Assembly: GCA_013399875.1 (NCBI GenBank)
Contig: VXAZ01002516.1
Span: 284,133 to 348,132, forward strand
DNA from: Gymnorhina tibicen
Lineage: Eukaryota > Chordata > Aves > Passeriformes > Artamidae
Reading direction: 5' to 3'
Length of the DNA: 64,000 nt
The position numbers and the translations under genes were made by a program. The notes below the pieces were generated by a model. That model had not been told where the DNA came from and ran no database searches. It saw only the letters and a program-made list of their open reading frames with translations. Below, piece by piece: positions 1 through 12,321 of this stretch (the stretch's first letter is position 1; every line of letters begins with the position of its first letter).

Positions 1-3000
1 CCAGTTACCTGGTTCTGTATATGTTAAAATGAAAATTGCACATTTATATTTTAAAATTCAAAATGCTGCTTTTATTGGACTTTTAGCCAATAAAGAGAAC
101 ATCTGTACTATAAATGCAATCTGTCTGTTCAATTTGTACTAAATTCATGGATCTTATAATGGATCTCTATATTTACTATTCTTTCCATATAATAGAACAC
201 ATTTTGGGAGGAGAGGAGGAGAGCAGGCTAAGTGTTCATTGGCTCCTTAGGCTATAAAATATTATAATAAAATATATGATCTTCTACTTATGCCCATATA
301 TTGCATAAGATAAGCACACAAAATCCTGACATACAGACATGAGTCTCTTTGTGTAATGCTCAAGTTTTCTTTGTTTCTTGCTCACATGCATGTTATCTTG
401 GTTTTATCCTTTTCCTGCCACAGTGAATCTATTCTTTAGGCAGGTGGAAGTAGAAGAAATAAGTTCAGCTGTGAATATCAGTGGCAGAACTTCACTTTAA
501 GAATGCTGCTGTTTATTCCTTCATTAAATGAACATTTATTTCCTAGTTTACCCCTTAGGCACCCCTAAAAATATGAAAGGTTGTATAATCAAAAATTAGG
601 GAACATTTCCTTTATAGTAAGAATAAATCCATAGCAAACTAAACCTATTTTTAGTCAATGTGGTTTATACAGATCTGGTGTAATGATACCTTTCACTGAG
701 GATAATATTTCACTGAGGATAAATATTGCAGTTAATCAGTAAGTGCAGCAAAGACTTATTAGATCATCTTGAGGTGGACTTACCAGTATAGAAACACCCT
801 TGCATTTTCAGATGTCTAATGAATAATAGGCAATTGAATAAAAAAATAGAATTTTTTTTAAATCTAAAAACTAATGATAATCTAGTCCCTTCTCTGAGGA
901 AGCTGTGCTTATACCTGTGTATGAAAAGACATCAAAGGAAAGGTTGTTAAGAGCTTGTGTTTGCAGGCTTTTGTCTGGTGTAGACCACAAGAGCTCCACG
1001 GATGGATCCAGGCATCATCGGAGGATATCAGCAGTCACCAGCAGCTGGGGTTGCTCAAGAGTGAAGGCCCAGAGCATTCATGATGGTGGAGAACTAGAAA
1101 TTAACCTCCATATGACCAGGCAGAAATTTGGAAAGGCAAAGGCTTAGGATAACGCTACAAGGGTTGCACAGGGAAGAGTGGTTCACATTTTTCAGGAACT
1201 AGGTTATCTGTTAGAAGAGAAAGCGTTAGATACAGGTTTTGTCTAAACCAAAATAGAACTAAGGATCTAAGGGGAAAAGATTAAACTGAACATTACAGAG
1301 AGACCAAAGGTGCAAAGAGACGCAGTGTGCAGGATTATTCATTCTTTAATGACAAAGATTGAAACCTTTATTCTTAGGCAAAAGAGAGTCACTAAAATAT
1401 CCTTGAAAGGAAATGTGTTCAAAACCCAGATAAAAAATTCATAAATGAAAATTGATTAAGGGCTAATAATTTTGAAGACATTTTCTCCTGAACAAGAAGT
1501 TTGCAAACAGAAAAACCCTGGAGGTTAACCAATTGTTGTAAAGGAATTCTTTTTAGAAGCAGCCCTCCATTTCCATCCTGTCTTTAAAATCTTCCCTAAG
1601 CATCCATCATGACTGCTGACAGAATATGTGACTGGAAGCACTATTGGCAAAATCTACAGCTGTAGAAAATGCAGAATATCAGAAATTTCAATATCATACA
1701 AGCATACTTCAAACCAGAATGTAAATAATTGTTAATATGTATAAATCTGTGTTCCTGTAGGTCAGAAAAGTTACTCTAAATTAAAGTGGTTTTGACCTAG
1801 TCATGCCTACTGTGAAATTTCTCATTTGATGCCAGGCTTTCCAAAAAGAGATGTTAGAGAGGTGGACAGAGACCACTTTCCTGCCACAGCAAGCAGATCA
1901 CTTTAGGTAGGTTTTCCAGTGCAGTTGGGCTTTTTTTCATTTTCACTTGGTCAGACATTAATAATGCATTCTTCTGTAAGTGAAATGACTCATGTCATAC
2001 AATATTATATTAATATAGTTTGTAAGCACAGGGTGTTGGGCTGTATGAGATTGAGCCTTGCCCCTTATTTGTCAGAGAGGCATAAAAGCCTAACTTTAGT
2101 ACATGCAGTCAGAATTCCTGTTACTGTCTTACCATTTCCAGCATATCTTTGTGTTTCCAGGGCTCAGCTTCTTTCTATCCAGCTCAGAACTCTGAAATGT
2201 GAAAGGTTCAGAGGTTTGTATTCATCTGTCAATACTTCTTGAATTATAAATTAATGGACACAAGCTTAAAAAGAAAGGATTCTTTTTTAAATGACATGAC
2301 ATTTTTTGTTTATTTATTAGCTTCTTCATTAGATATTCCATCATAACCTCAAGGTAGCTACACATGACCTCTGAGATAATCTCTTTCAGCCAGTTTTGGA
2401 ACCACCCAGCAATTTCATCATTCCAGTATCATTTGAAATTTTCAAAAACAGGCTTTATTATTTTCTTACAATTTTTTTTCTTACCCAGATTTTTTCCAAT
2501 CCTAATTTACAGTCAGTTTTTGCATTTCAAAACTGAATTCTCAACTGTTAATTAAGATAAAATGTTTGAAGAGCCCATCTAGCAGTTATGGCTGTGCTGT
2601 TCCCCACTTCTCAAAGGCAAGTTCTGCTTCAGAATTTAGTAAGACACTGGACTGAGCTGCAGTGATTTTGTTCCTTCTACTGGCTACCTGTAAGCACCAT
2701 TCACAGCTTACTGACTTCAATGGGGAGAGTCCAGTGACATCCATGAGTCTTTTATTAGTTTTATAAAACTAAGTAGCATGATATTCAGCAATAACTAATT
2801 AGCAACTGATTAGCAAAATATTCAACTCTGTTGCATGATTCTTGTATTTAGTCTTATTTTTGCACACTAAAGTGGCAGTTTCTCATGGTGGTAGATGAGT
2901 AATAAAAAAAAAAAGTCTATTTTCTACCATGTAGAATTTATATTAAAGAAGAGACTTAAGAGGAGACTTTTGTGCAGCTGTAATGGTGCTGCATCCAGTT

Positions 3001-3007
3001 GGCATCA
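1..3007. other. Unique noncoding stretch, no gene seen
   Basis: This stretch is A+T-rich with stop codons frequent in all frames. The longest ATG-started frames are 107 codons (1919-2242) and 80 codons (905-1147). Neither shows a domain, a signal peptide or a plausible splice context. Visible structure is limited to a period-17 duplication at 691-725, an A11 run at 2904-2914 and a short stretch around 2700-2760 that may come from an old amniote repeat. I see no promoter or RNA gene. Confidence 0.6.
691..725. repeat. Short tandem duplication, period 17
   Basis: The unit TTTCACTGAGGATAATA at 691 is repeated from 708 with one extra A near its end. Two copies this similar suggest replication slippage or a small templated duplication. 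No transposon feature accompanies it. Confidence 0.7.
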
Positions 3008-3538
3008 GGTTACTGGTGGTGTCCCACAGGCATCAGTGTTGGGCCCAGTTCTGTTTAATATCTACTGATGATCTGGTTGAGGGGATCGAGTCTACCATTA
3101 GCAAATTTGTGGGTGACACCAAGTTAGGTCAGAGTGTCGACCTCCTGGAGGGGGGAGGGCTCTGTGGAGGGAGCTGGAGAAGCTGGATAGATGGACTGAG
3201 ATCAACAGCATGAAGTTCACCAAGACCAAATGCCTGCAGGAGGGTGTAGTCAGGTGTGGTTTGGGGTCTTCTTAACCAGCAACAGGACAAGAGGACATGG
3301 CCTTAAGCTGTGCCAGGGAAGATTTAGGTTGGACATTAGGAAGAAATTCTTCACAGAAGGGGTTGTTAGATATCAGAACGCACTGCCCAGTTTGGTGGTG
3401 GCATCACCATCCCTGGAGGTATTTAAAGAAAGTCTGGATGTGGCACTCAGTGCCGTGGTCTGGTTGACAAGGTGGTGTTCAGTCATACGTTGGACTCAGT
3501 GATCTCAGAGGTCTTTTGCAACCTGATTCTGAAATTGT
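3008..3538 (+). mobile_element. CR1 LINE fragment, reverse transcriptase C-terminal part plus 3' UTR, internally deleted
   Basis: CR1 is the main non-LTR retrotransposon of birds and normally inserts as a 5'-truncated copy. The left part (about 3018-3235) decays from the reverse transcriptase palm. A GVPQ-S-VLGP-like block is followed, after a frameshift, by ISKFVGDTKLG and a VDLLEG block. The family's catalytic motif FADD reads FVGD here (3106-3117), so the copy is dead. After 'ATGCCTGCAGG' near 3240 the sequence jumps to the 3' UTR (ACAAGAGGACATGGCCTTAAG onward). That points to an internal deletion of perhaps a few hundred bases relative to the usual CR1 layout as I remember it. The 3' end carries the GGTTGGACTC-GATGATCTC-like block (here TTGGACTCAGTGATCTCAGA) and an ATTCTG tail. 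Open frames at 2983-3213 and 3230-3502 are by-products of this element. The left boundary is uncertain by tens of bases. Confidence 0.92.
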
Positions 3539-4694
3539 GTGAATTAAGACAGTCCTATCAGTAAGATTTTTACCAATATAGCTCATTATGCCCTGAATAC
3601 CTCTCCAGGTCTCTCCAAGAATTCAGTGCATTTGCAGTTCATCCTACAAAGGAGTTAATCAAGAGTCCTGGATGTGATGAAATAGAAAAAGTTAAAAGAA
3701 GTGACAAAAAAGCCCTGACTTAGAAAGAGGATAGTAGGATTAAAAACAGATGTATAATGTAACAGTTTCTGACCCCTTTAGGTGCAATGAATCTGTTGAA
3801 GCTGCCAGTGTTTCTGTGCTGACTGTAGAGGAAGACCAGATGATGAGCTAAGGCAAAGTTACTAACGTTTGGATGGGTAAAATTAGGGTGAGTTAAATGC
3901 CACCTACACGCTTATGAAGGAAATGTGAGACAAGCTTATGAATTGTTAAAGCTGCAGTCAGTCTGGAGATGGTAAGGTCTTGATGAAAGAAGGGAAAGGC
4001 AAGAAGGAACACTTGGGCGATTTATTCAACCACCCTGTCCCAGACAGCCCTGCTGTGCATGATGGGGATGATTCATTCAGTCAGTCCCAATGCCAAGGAA
4101 AACAGCTCTATGCAATCTGAAATGAAAATGGGCCGTCATGAAGTTGAGGAACAGCACATTTCCCCAGGGTGGATAATATCCATGCAAAACTACAGAGGCA
4201 GAAAGGAGACTTTAAGATATTTGGTAGATTATTCATCATTGTTTCTTTCAGAAGTGAGTTGGATGGCTGCCCTTCAAGTGCTGAAGCAAGAACAATCATG
4301 TAGTGTGGATATTTGAAAAAAATATATCCCAGTAACTTGGACATATAGTCCCACTGGATTTTTTTGAGATCTGAGTGCAGACTATTTATTTAATCGCACC
4401 AGCAGAGGAAAACACAAGTCTACCAAATAATGTAGCAAAAGAGCATTCTTGGCATGATGACCAGGACTGGGCTGTCACTGAGGGAAGAAAGTTGATTGCA
4501 CAGCTTAGGGGAGAACACACTGGGTAGTGACTGTATGAGATGTAAAGAGACAAATAGGAGAGGCACAGATTGCTGAGGAATGTTGGAACAGCAGTGGTCT
4601 GCCAGTGGATATTTATATCAGTATACCTGTATTGTGCCACTATACCAATTTTGCTGGTTAATCAATATATCAAGACTCATATGAATACCAGGAG
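3539..4694. other. Unique noncoding stretch between a CR1 copy and a microsatellite
   Basis: I see no gene or repeat family here. Two overlapping open frames on opposite strands (4059-4316 + and 4108-4344 -) are mutually exclusive and lack any recognisable motif. Another at 4386-4640 (-) is equally featureless. Confidence 0.6.
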
Positions 4695-4841
4695 ATAAAT
4701 ATATAGATAGATATAAATAGATATAGATATATAGATATAGATATAGATATATAGATATAGATAGATATAGATATAGATATAGATATAGATATAGATATAG
4801 ATATAGATATAGATATAGATATAGATTAGATATAGATATAC
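4695..4841. repeat. (ATAGAT)n microsatellite, interrupted
   Basis: About 147 bases consist almost entirely of the hexamer ATAGAT and its one- or two-base slippage variants (ATATAGAT, GATAGATA). The middle, about 4760-4825, is close to perfect, and a single-base change (GATTAGAT) interrupts the right end. The reverse strand reads as a long Tyr-Ile repeat over 62 codons, which is an artefact and not a protein. The array is long enough to be highly variable in length between individuals. Confidence 0.97.
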
Positions 4842-4954
4842 ATCAGCAGTAGCAGAGAATCCCACCTCAGTTCAAAAGTTAAGGTAATCAACTTAATTGT
4901 CTTTGGCATATTATTGAGTCTTCTAAATGCAGAAGTGGAAATGAAACTTTGTCA

Positions 4955-5140
4955 ACAGAAGGCTTCCCAGGGGAAGTAGTTATGGCAGCAAGCCTTCCAG
5001 GGTTCAAGGAGCATTTGGACAACGCTCTCAGGCACGTGGTGTGGTTCTTGGGTTTGTCCTGTACTGGGCCAGGGGTTGGGACTTGACAATCCTTGTGGGT
5101 CTGTTCCAACCCAACATATTCTGTGATTCTGTGATCCCAT
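4955..5140 (+). mobile_element. CR1 LINE 3' end, short plus-strand copy
   Basis: This is the last 185 bases or so of a CR1 element. It shows GGCTTCCCAGGGGAAGTAGT, then a GTTCAAGGAGCATTTGGACAA block, CTCTCAGGCACGTGGTG, the CCTTGTGGGTCTGTTCCAACC block and a short octamer tail (ATTCTGTG repeated). The 'gttcaaggagc ... caggcac.tggtg' wording matches a CR1 subfamily different from the copy at 3008. Severe 5' truncation is typical of CR1. I could not identify target-site duplications. Three overlapping minus-strand frames across 4888-5243 are shadows of this element. Confidence 0.92.
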
Positions 5141-7357
5141 GAATAGTAGGTGTATTGAACACACGCTGCTCAAATAGACTTACAACCTGGTCCATGCTTG
5201 TGTACAAAATAAACACATACTTGTGTGAGAGCCTGAACTTCACTGTAGAAACTGCTGCAATAAGATTAACTCAATTAGTGGCTATGCAGACTGCTGCAAT
5301 CTATGCTGAGCTAAAACACATGTGTCTGGGTGACCTTGGGTCCAGACACCTGCAAATCTCTTTGCATTTTATTCAGTATATTTATTAAGTTTTTATCCTA
5401 TTTATTTTGATTGGGTGGCATTTGTTTTTGCACAGAGCCTCATGTATTTTAGACACAGAAGTAACATATACATAAATGCTTCATCATTATTACTATTACT
5501 GCTACTACCAGCATCTGTAGCTTGAGGAATTGGGTTGGAGAATTTTCCCAGATGTTAAGCAGAGTTTGTATCGGTGAGCAATAAGCAGGAGAAATGGGAC
5601 AGAACAAAAGTGGTGTGAAAGGAGCAACTGCAGAGTAAAGAGAAAAATCTCAGAAACATCCAAGGAATAGATTTGGCACCTTCTGAATCTGCAACAGACC
5701 TTTCTAGAGGAGAGCAGCATGATGAAGGAGGGTGTGATTTAGCTCCTGGTTACTGCCTTAAATTTTTACTGTCACCAGCCAATCTAAGTCTCATTAACAT
5801 TGTTAGGGAGAAGGGGGAAATAAGGGCATATATGTCAGATTTAGAGGCTGTTCCTGAAGCTTCCACACATGATTTCTGTTCTGCTGAAATATTATTTCCT
5901 CTCACCACATTTGAGATGGTTGTTTCACTTGGAGTCCAGGTCTCAGAGAATGCCTTTTTCTAGCACTGAGATCAGAAACTGATTTAACTCAAAAAGGTGA
6001 TTGTCACTTAATAACACAGATAGAAACGTTCACATAAAACTCAATTTATGAGATGAAAGCATTGTGAAATAAGAAAAGTGTGACTAAATGTGAAGGAAAT
6101 GGAGAGGAATATTTAGAGACATAGCTAATAAGCTGTCTTTCAATGAGCTTTTGGGGCCTGCTCTGGAGTTACTGTCAGAGCCCTTTGGAGACTAAAATTG
6201 GAGATTCTGTGTTCACTGTAACTTAATCAGAAATTCAGTCACTTTTCTTGAACCTGGGTGGGCAGTTTAGCAGTTTTCTAAAAGTAGGGAGCGTTTGTCC
6301 CATTGGTTATTTTTTTTCTTAGTCAGCTGGTTTCCCTCTGCCCCTTGCCTCCTGAAATTTTCTAATGATCGTGCAAACAAATCATGGGCATGGGCCAGGA
6401 AGGGATTCACAAGTGTACCTCATTTTGCATATGTCATTAATTTGAATGTTAAAACTTATATGTTCACCACATTTAGATCCTTTGCTTGGTGATGGCCACT
6501 GGTTGTTGATTTACTGAAGCTTTGAGCCTTCTCCCGGTGGGGTGGTGTTTGCACCGGGTTCTTCTCTGACCAAATCACGCAGTAATGCTTTTGTTAGTTC
6601 TGACTTCAAAACCTATTTCTGCCTTTATGAAAACCATTCATTCTTTTAAATGATTTTTCCTTTGAGATAAAGCAAATCTGTATTAACTTCCTCTCATTTA
6701 GTTTGCATCGAAATCCACTTAAAAATTCCCCAAATCTCTGTCAAGAAAGTAAAAAAGTACAAGTAACTACTTCCTTCTTACACCCTAATCCTTCTCTTCT
6801 TACCAGAAATCCTCTAAAAAAATGTAATACACTCTGACAAAAACTGAAATTTGAGTTTTCTTTTCAAGTAGAGAAATGGATAATGCAAGAAACAGAGAAA
6901 AATAAGTTGAATTTAGTATGATTTCTCCATATCTTTTCAATCAGCATTTATTTATACTTGGAAAACCACTTCCTTTTTGAATGCTTCCCTAATATTAAGG
7001 CCAGAAACTTTCATCAACATTTTACAAGGATGACTGAAGCTAAACAGCATACTTCTACTGGATGGCATCAACCCAGTTAAAACTTCAAGGAGATAAGTAT
7101 TGCAGCTGAATGTGTCGATGCAAAATTGTGGTGAAAGGAGAAATAATTCAATATTCTGCTCAGAAATGTATCAAAAATGTGACCAGGTTAGTGCTTTAAT
7201 TCAGAGCTGGATGTTCCCAAAGAGTTTGGGGGACTATTTGGTATTTTGCATGTCTGCCATGCAATGTCTGGCATCGATTTGGAGAAGATTTTATACAAAG
7301 TTATTCCTTTGCAAACTTTGAGTCATTTGGGTTATGAGTTTTATATAAGTGCAAATA
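5141..7357. other. Unique noncoding stretch
   Basis: A+T-rich DNA with no recognisable gene or transposon. The longest ATG-started frame is 96 codons (5673-5963, +) and has no domain. At 6533-6558, CCCGGTG and CACCGGG form a 7-bp inverted repeat with a 12-base loop, a small G+C-rich island in this A+T-rich setting. Nothing else stands out. Confidence 0.6.
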
Positions 7358-7520
7358 TGCAGGGCCAAGATTGAATGTTTATCTAGTCCCGTGTCCTGTC
7401 TCTGACATGTCAGCCAATGGCCATGTCGGGGGAGGACATGGTATGAACAGGGGAAGGATATAGTGACACTTTGCAATTATGGTCCTCCAGCTTCCAGGGA
7501 TCTCTCCCAGCTCCAGGACT
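7358..7520. repeat. Possible old amniote interspersed repeat, unclassified
   Basis: The wording 'ATCTAGTCCCGTGTCCTGTCTCTGACA' is split here into TCTAGTCCCGTGTCCTG (7382-7398) and TCTCTGACATGTC. The following 'AGCCAATGGCCATG' and 'GTGACACTTTGCAAT' resemble a short interspersed sequence I recall from several amniote genomes. In that sequence a phrase like 'ctagtccagtgtcctgtctctgacagtggcc' is common. I cannot name the family. The match rests on memory of the wording and has not been aligned. Confidence 0.3.
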
Positions 7521-7600
7521 TTCTCTGCCAGAAATTGTAACCTTGTGGTTTTGGGAACGTTACAGGAACAAGTCCAAAATTTATAATGATTGAATCCAGC

Positions 7601-7637
7601 TTTTTTTTTTCCCTATTTATTTATTTATTTTTTTATG
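7601..7637. repeat. Poly-T followed by (TTTA)n low-complexity tract
   Basis: A T10 run, then CCC, then about five TATT/TTAT units and a T7 run. It is simple sequence. There is no adjoining retrotransposon body that would make it a retroposon tail. Confidence 0.85.
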
Positions 7638-7806
7638 TATACATTTCACAATCCCTCAAACTATTGGAAATATGCACACAATTTTTTTCATACTTGATCA
7701 TGGAAAGATAGATATTTCTCTCCTGTGACTTATGATATGTCACAGGAATGCACTCCCTTGCAAATCTCTGTAATTTCAGGTTTTTAGCAGAAGCTGAAGT
7801 ACTTCA

Positions 7807-7842
7807 AATATATATATGTATATATATTAACAAAAAAAAAAG
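7807..7842. repeat. (AT)n tract followed by an A10 run
   Basis: Short alternating AT with one G interruption (ATATATATGTATATATAT), then CAAAAAAAAAA. This is a low-complexity sequence only. Confidence 0.85.
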
Positions 7843-7888
7843 TGTTGTTTGGAACAGTGCCCACCTTACTGCAAGAAGGAATTATTAG

Positions 7889-7922
7889 AAATCTCACAGG
7901 AAAAATTATTCTTGTGAGATTT
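7889..7922. other. Hairpin, 12-bp stem and 10-base loop
   Basis: AAATCTCACAGG (7889-7900) pairs with CTTGTGAGATTT (7911-7922) through twelve pairs, one of them G-U, around the loop AAAAATTATT. The hairpin is flanked by ordinary A+T-rich sequence and is followed by a T run. It could be chance, a transcribed small hairpin or a relic of an inverted-repeat element. It is too short for a typical pre-miRNA. Confidence 0.6.
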
Positions 7923-10900
7923 TTTCCTTCATTTGTAATAAGAGTCAGATACTTCGTACTTTTCTTAGATTGTTCATGCTTAAAGGACAAAGTTTACTCT
8001 TAATCTAATAAGAATTTCAGATTAGATTAAATTAAGATACAAAGAGATAATAAAGGGATCAAACTTTATACCAAGGTATTATTCTGTTATTTATGTAGAA
8101 TAATAGATTATGTACATATATATTTACTTATTTATAGATAAACACTGTGGACATGAGGCCACTATGATGAAAAGATGTAGGTAGTATACATGCATATATC
8201 AGACATAGTTGTATTTTTTCCTCATGTTGAAATGCAACTTATTGTAGGACCTGGCTTTGCAAGCAGATGGGAGTCAAAATTCCTGCCAGGTCCCTGACTC
8301 TTACATTCTGGAAGCCAAATCCCCAGAGTCCTCAGACCTCCCTCCAGATGCAGAGTGTAACTGTCAGCCAGATAAACATGCATTACTCAAAGGTTTTTGC
8401 TTTTATATCTAGGTATAATTTTGCATTTTATATGTAATTTGTCTGTAAAATGGGTACATAGGAAGGACCACAGAAAGAAATTTGCCATGGCTGTTCCTCT
8501 GGCTTTGAGAAGTGGTGGCACATCATGACTCACATCCACATTCCCCTGAGGAATAAGGTCTTCTGGACACTGTCTAAGCATTGTACAGTGAAGGCACAGA
8601 CCAAAACCAAGACAAAGCCTGGTTGAGCACACTACAGAGAAGAGGGGGTACAAGCCCCTGAGCTTGCACCACTACAGTATTTATGGCCTTTTCTGACAGG
8701 CAGTAGCAACTCAGACTCCTGTGGTCCCTGACAATGTTATTAACAAGAACTGTAGGTGAAAATCAGAAATAATTTATTTATGTAATAACCAGCCCTACTG
8801 GAAGGCTTGGGTGTGCGAGGGCAGCAAGGCCATTATTTGAATTTTTGCAGTTTAAGAAAGTAATTCCACAGCTAACCTTGGAAAATAGTATGGACCTTGT
8901 CGTCACTTCGTTTTCTTTTAGTATAGAAGTGGGTGGCTATATGTGTTGTGGAAAGCTTGTAAAAGTAAACAGTGCAATTATTTTAATCTCTTAATATGTT
9001 TGGAATTACAGCTCATGGCTGTTCAAAACAGTCTGGCCACTGGGGTTTGCATAACACATATGCCATGGAGTCAGAAAACGTCTACCATATGAGCAACAAA
9101 TACAGAATGATAAAATAAATTCAAAAGAAGGCCTTTCCAACCCTGGATACCCAGGAGATAAGAGAAGCAAAGTGACAGCTGTCTTCAGCAAGAGAAAATC
9201 TATTCAAATCTTGTTTTTCAAAGGATTCCTCTAAATAAGGATGATTTATTTTACCATGGGCATGCCAGAAATGCCACGATGTTAGGAAAAATATTAGAAG
9301 AGTTATCTGAGACCCAAAACTCCACCATACCATGAGTCAGTTATTAAAAAACAAATAAATGGATACTTCAGTCCTCAGGCACAGAAAGTAAAGTAGAAGT
9401 AGGAGAGGTTTTGCCACATTTTCTCCTTTTGTCTAGGATATATTAATTTTCTGTATAATTCAGCAAAATAGATTAGAGTCAGATCATGACAACCATATTC
9501 ACATTGCCTAATGATTTACTCACTCCCATACAGATTACTGGGAGTACTTGTGGATTAAAAATGCCATTCACAGGTAGTTAGGTATGGTAACTTTACTAGA
9601 TTAGAAAAGAGCAATACTTTATAAGGCACAGCACCCTGCTGGTGGTTTTTATTAAAATGACATATATCCTAAGACATTCCATTAGTTTATTATATGGGAT
9701 ATGGCAAAGATACTGGGGTATGAGAGCCTTTCTCCTTAGTGTCTTAGTTCAGAGCTAGGATTGCTGCTGACTCTTTCAGTTCAGTAGGGAGGATTCAGTA
9801 AAACATTACTTAGAAGAAAGGCACATGGTAAGGTTAAGATGATAAATACGGCATCTCCTTGTTCGCAGACATAAAGTGAAATTAACATTATTTTTAAGAT
9901 AGTGTTTCTTCATGCGATTAAACTGACTTCCTAAAACAAAATTTATGTGCACTGTATCTTTGACCATGGGTGTGGGGTTGGACCCCATCAAACGCCTGTT
10001 TCTGGTCTCTGGATACATTATCCAAAAGCTCTGATATCACTCCCTAGTCTGCTCCTGGTCCCTTGGTCAGTCATCTTGCACAGATGAAAGTGCTTCAGTG
10101 CTATTTCTCAGTATCAACATACTTGTTTATTAAATTCCATTGAAACTTTCTCTTCTTTGCTACAAACCAGCTTTGTGATTTAATAGAACGTCAATTAAAA
10201 AAAAAGAAATTCCTAGACAGATTTCTCAGCTTCACCACAAAAAATCCATGAAAAATTTTAACACCTACAAAAATGGAAGAAAGTTAACACAAAACAAAAG
10301 AGGCAGTCACAACTTTTGTGTAAAAAATAATTTCCCAGAAAGTACCACAAGAATTTTCAAAAGCCGTCAGGATTTTCCTCCTATTGATCATAATTACTGT
10401 GTTTAGAAAGCACAAAAAATAAACTGAACATCACATCAAGCACTGAGCAAGTAGCCTCCAAGGAAGGCTAAAGATAGATCACCTTCTATAAATTTACAAC
10501 ACAGCACGAGAGTACAAATTCCAAAAAGAAGTTGCTGAAATACAGCATTAAACTCCTTTATAAATCATTTTTAGTACAGGTAATTAAGCAGAGGCAAAAG
10601 CCATAGCAATTTGGATTAGATTTGGAACTATATTTTACAATCTGTTGCGTAATTCCTTAGTCTACATGAAAAATTTCTGCTTGAAATTTATATTCCAAGT
10701 GAGAATAATATAGTCCATAAGTGAAAAATAGCAGGAATAACTTGATGAATGGAAGCAAAGATATGATTGTTCTCCCTGAAGTTTAGGATAAAGTTTGAAA
10801 GAGTAAATGTGAACAAAAATATCTTTTTTTTTTTTTTAATCTAACACAGCAAGAATCATGAATTGCAAATGGCTGAAAAATATTGTATTGCATATGATAC

Positions 10901-12321
10901 TGGTTTAAAATAGTGCTTGATTAATTCAGCAGCACACAGCCTCAGTCTCTTTAAGCAGTATAGATTTAGTAAATCATTCTCACGGAGAGAGAAACTGAGA
11001 TTCAAAGAAAGCAGTAACTAAGCTAATAAAAACATGCGACTGCAAGAAAGCTTTCTCAAAATAAGTGTTCATTTCATTTGAATTTGAACAATCAAACTAT
11101 TAGAGATTATCAGACGTCTGTGGTTTTTTACTTTGCTTGCCCTCATAGGAACTGAGTGTGTGTTAGAAAGTTAGCTAGTCAGCTCAGTGGGGTCTTGTTT
11201 GGGAAGAGAAAATAAAAATACAAAGAGGAAAGGTTTTTATAATTTGTTTAGGACATGTCTTTTGGCTGTTCTGAAGGATTTAAATATAATATGACAAGAT
11301 CAAATTACAAAGGAAGAATTCATCACTATCAGACCTGGAGAGTATAAAAACCTGCATTTTACCAATTAATTAAAAAGGAAAAATTTATGAGAATGAGGAG
11401 AAAGTAATAAGACTATTCCAAGATTATGAAGGCTGTACCCAAAGATGTGTCAAGTATGTCTTGAATTTAATCTAACAAAGTTATTCTAATTTTAACTCAT
11501 TTCAGCCTAATGTTTTTAAACTGAATCTAGAATATTGTTTTGCATTAATGGCATTTATAGTAAAATGGAAAAAACCCCAATGGCATTCCCATCTGGAATA
11601 TCCCATGTGAGCAAGCCATGCTGTGTTGTTTGCATTCTGTATGGGCTAAGATCTATCTGTGAAGGGACACTTGCATGTGAATGACTTCAGGAAGCACGAG
11701 TTGTGATGCACCTAACAAACACATTTTCAGCTGAAGCTGGAAATGGTGTAAGGCTTTAGAAATTCATCCGCTAAAAAACACTTAAGAGCTGAGTTTAGCC
11801 TTAATGGTTGAACTCCACTTAATGGTGGAAGTCCATTTCTGTAATGGGACCTGGGTTTGCAATGGTGTCTTTCTAAAGATGGAGGTCATGTGGGGCCAAG
11901 AGGGAAAGCAGGTGCCCAAACACGTCAGGGACTTGATGTAAATTCCAAGACCAATAGACAAAGTCAACAGCAAGGCTCCCTGTGGTTTCAGTGGCCCCCA
12001 GATGTATATTTGAACTTTTGCAGGCCTAACAGGACCAAACCAAAGCTCTTGAGTTTCAGTTATGATTCATCTGGCAAAAGCTGCTGTTAAATCTATTCAA
12101 CAACTAAAATGAGACATTGCTAAAATCTCCTTGGCAAGTAACTGCTACACTGGAGCTGCCTTCAAAAACATCTACAACTGCAGTTCGTTAGGATTGGTTC
12201 TTAGTGCTGTTCACTGGGAGATGAGAAGAGGGGAAGTCTGCCTGGCGATGAATATTGGAGAAAGTAATTTTAGTCACTAGAAAGGAAGGAGGTAATTTTA
12301 GAAGTTCAGTAGCTTCTGAAA
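7923..12321. other. Unique A+T-rich noncoding stretch
   Basis: Over 4 kb without any transposon I recognise. Open frames are all 88 codons or fewer (for example 8387-8653, 9121-9333, 11857-12090) and lack domains. A T14 run lies at 10824-10837. I see no promoter-like CpG island. The stretch reads as intronic or intergenic DNA. Confidence 0.6.
10824..10837. repeat. T14 homopolymer run
   Basis: Fourteen uninterrupted T residues preceded by ATC and followed by AATC. Similar A or T runs of 11-14 lie at 2904, 18592, 19830, 26774, 28468 and 52080. None is attached to a retrotransposon body. Confidence 0.95.

Noticed and set aside
2700..2760. TTACTGACTTCAATGGGGAG, a phrase resembling ancient amniote repeats
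   Set aside because: The matching wording is too short to support a family call.
2983..3502. Two plus-strand open frames of 76 and 90 codons
   Set aside because: Both lie in the decayed CR1 copy. The first is a frameshifted remnant of its reverse transcriptase, the second its 3' UTR.
4677..4865. 62-codon minus-strand frame reading Tyr-Ile repeats
   Set aside because: It is the translation of the (ATAGAT)n microsatellite and has no coding meaning.
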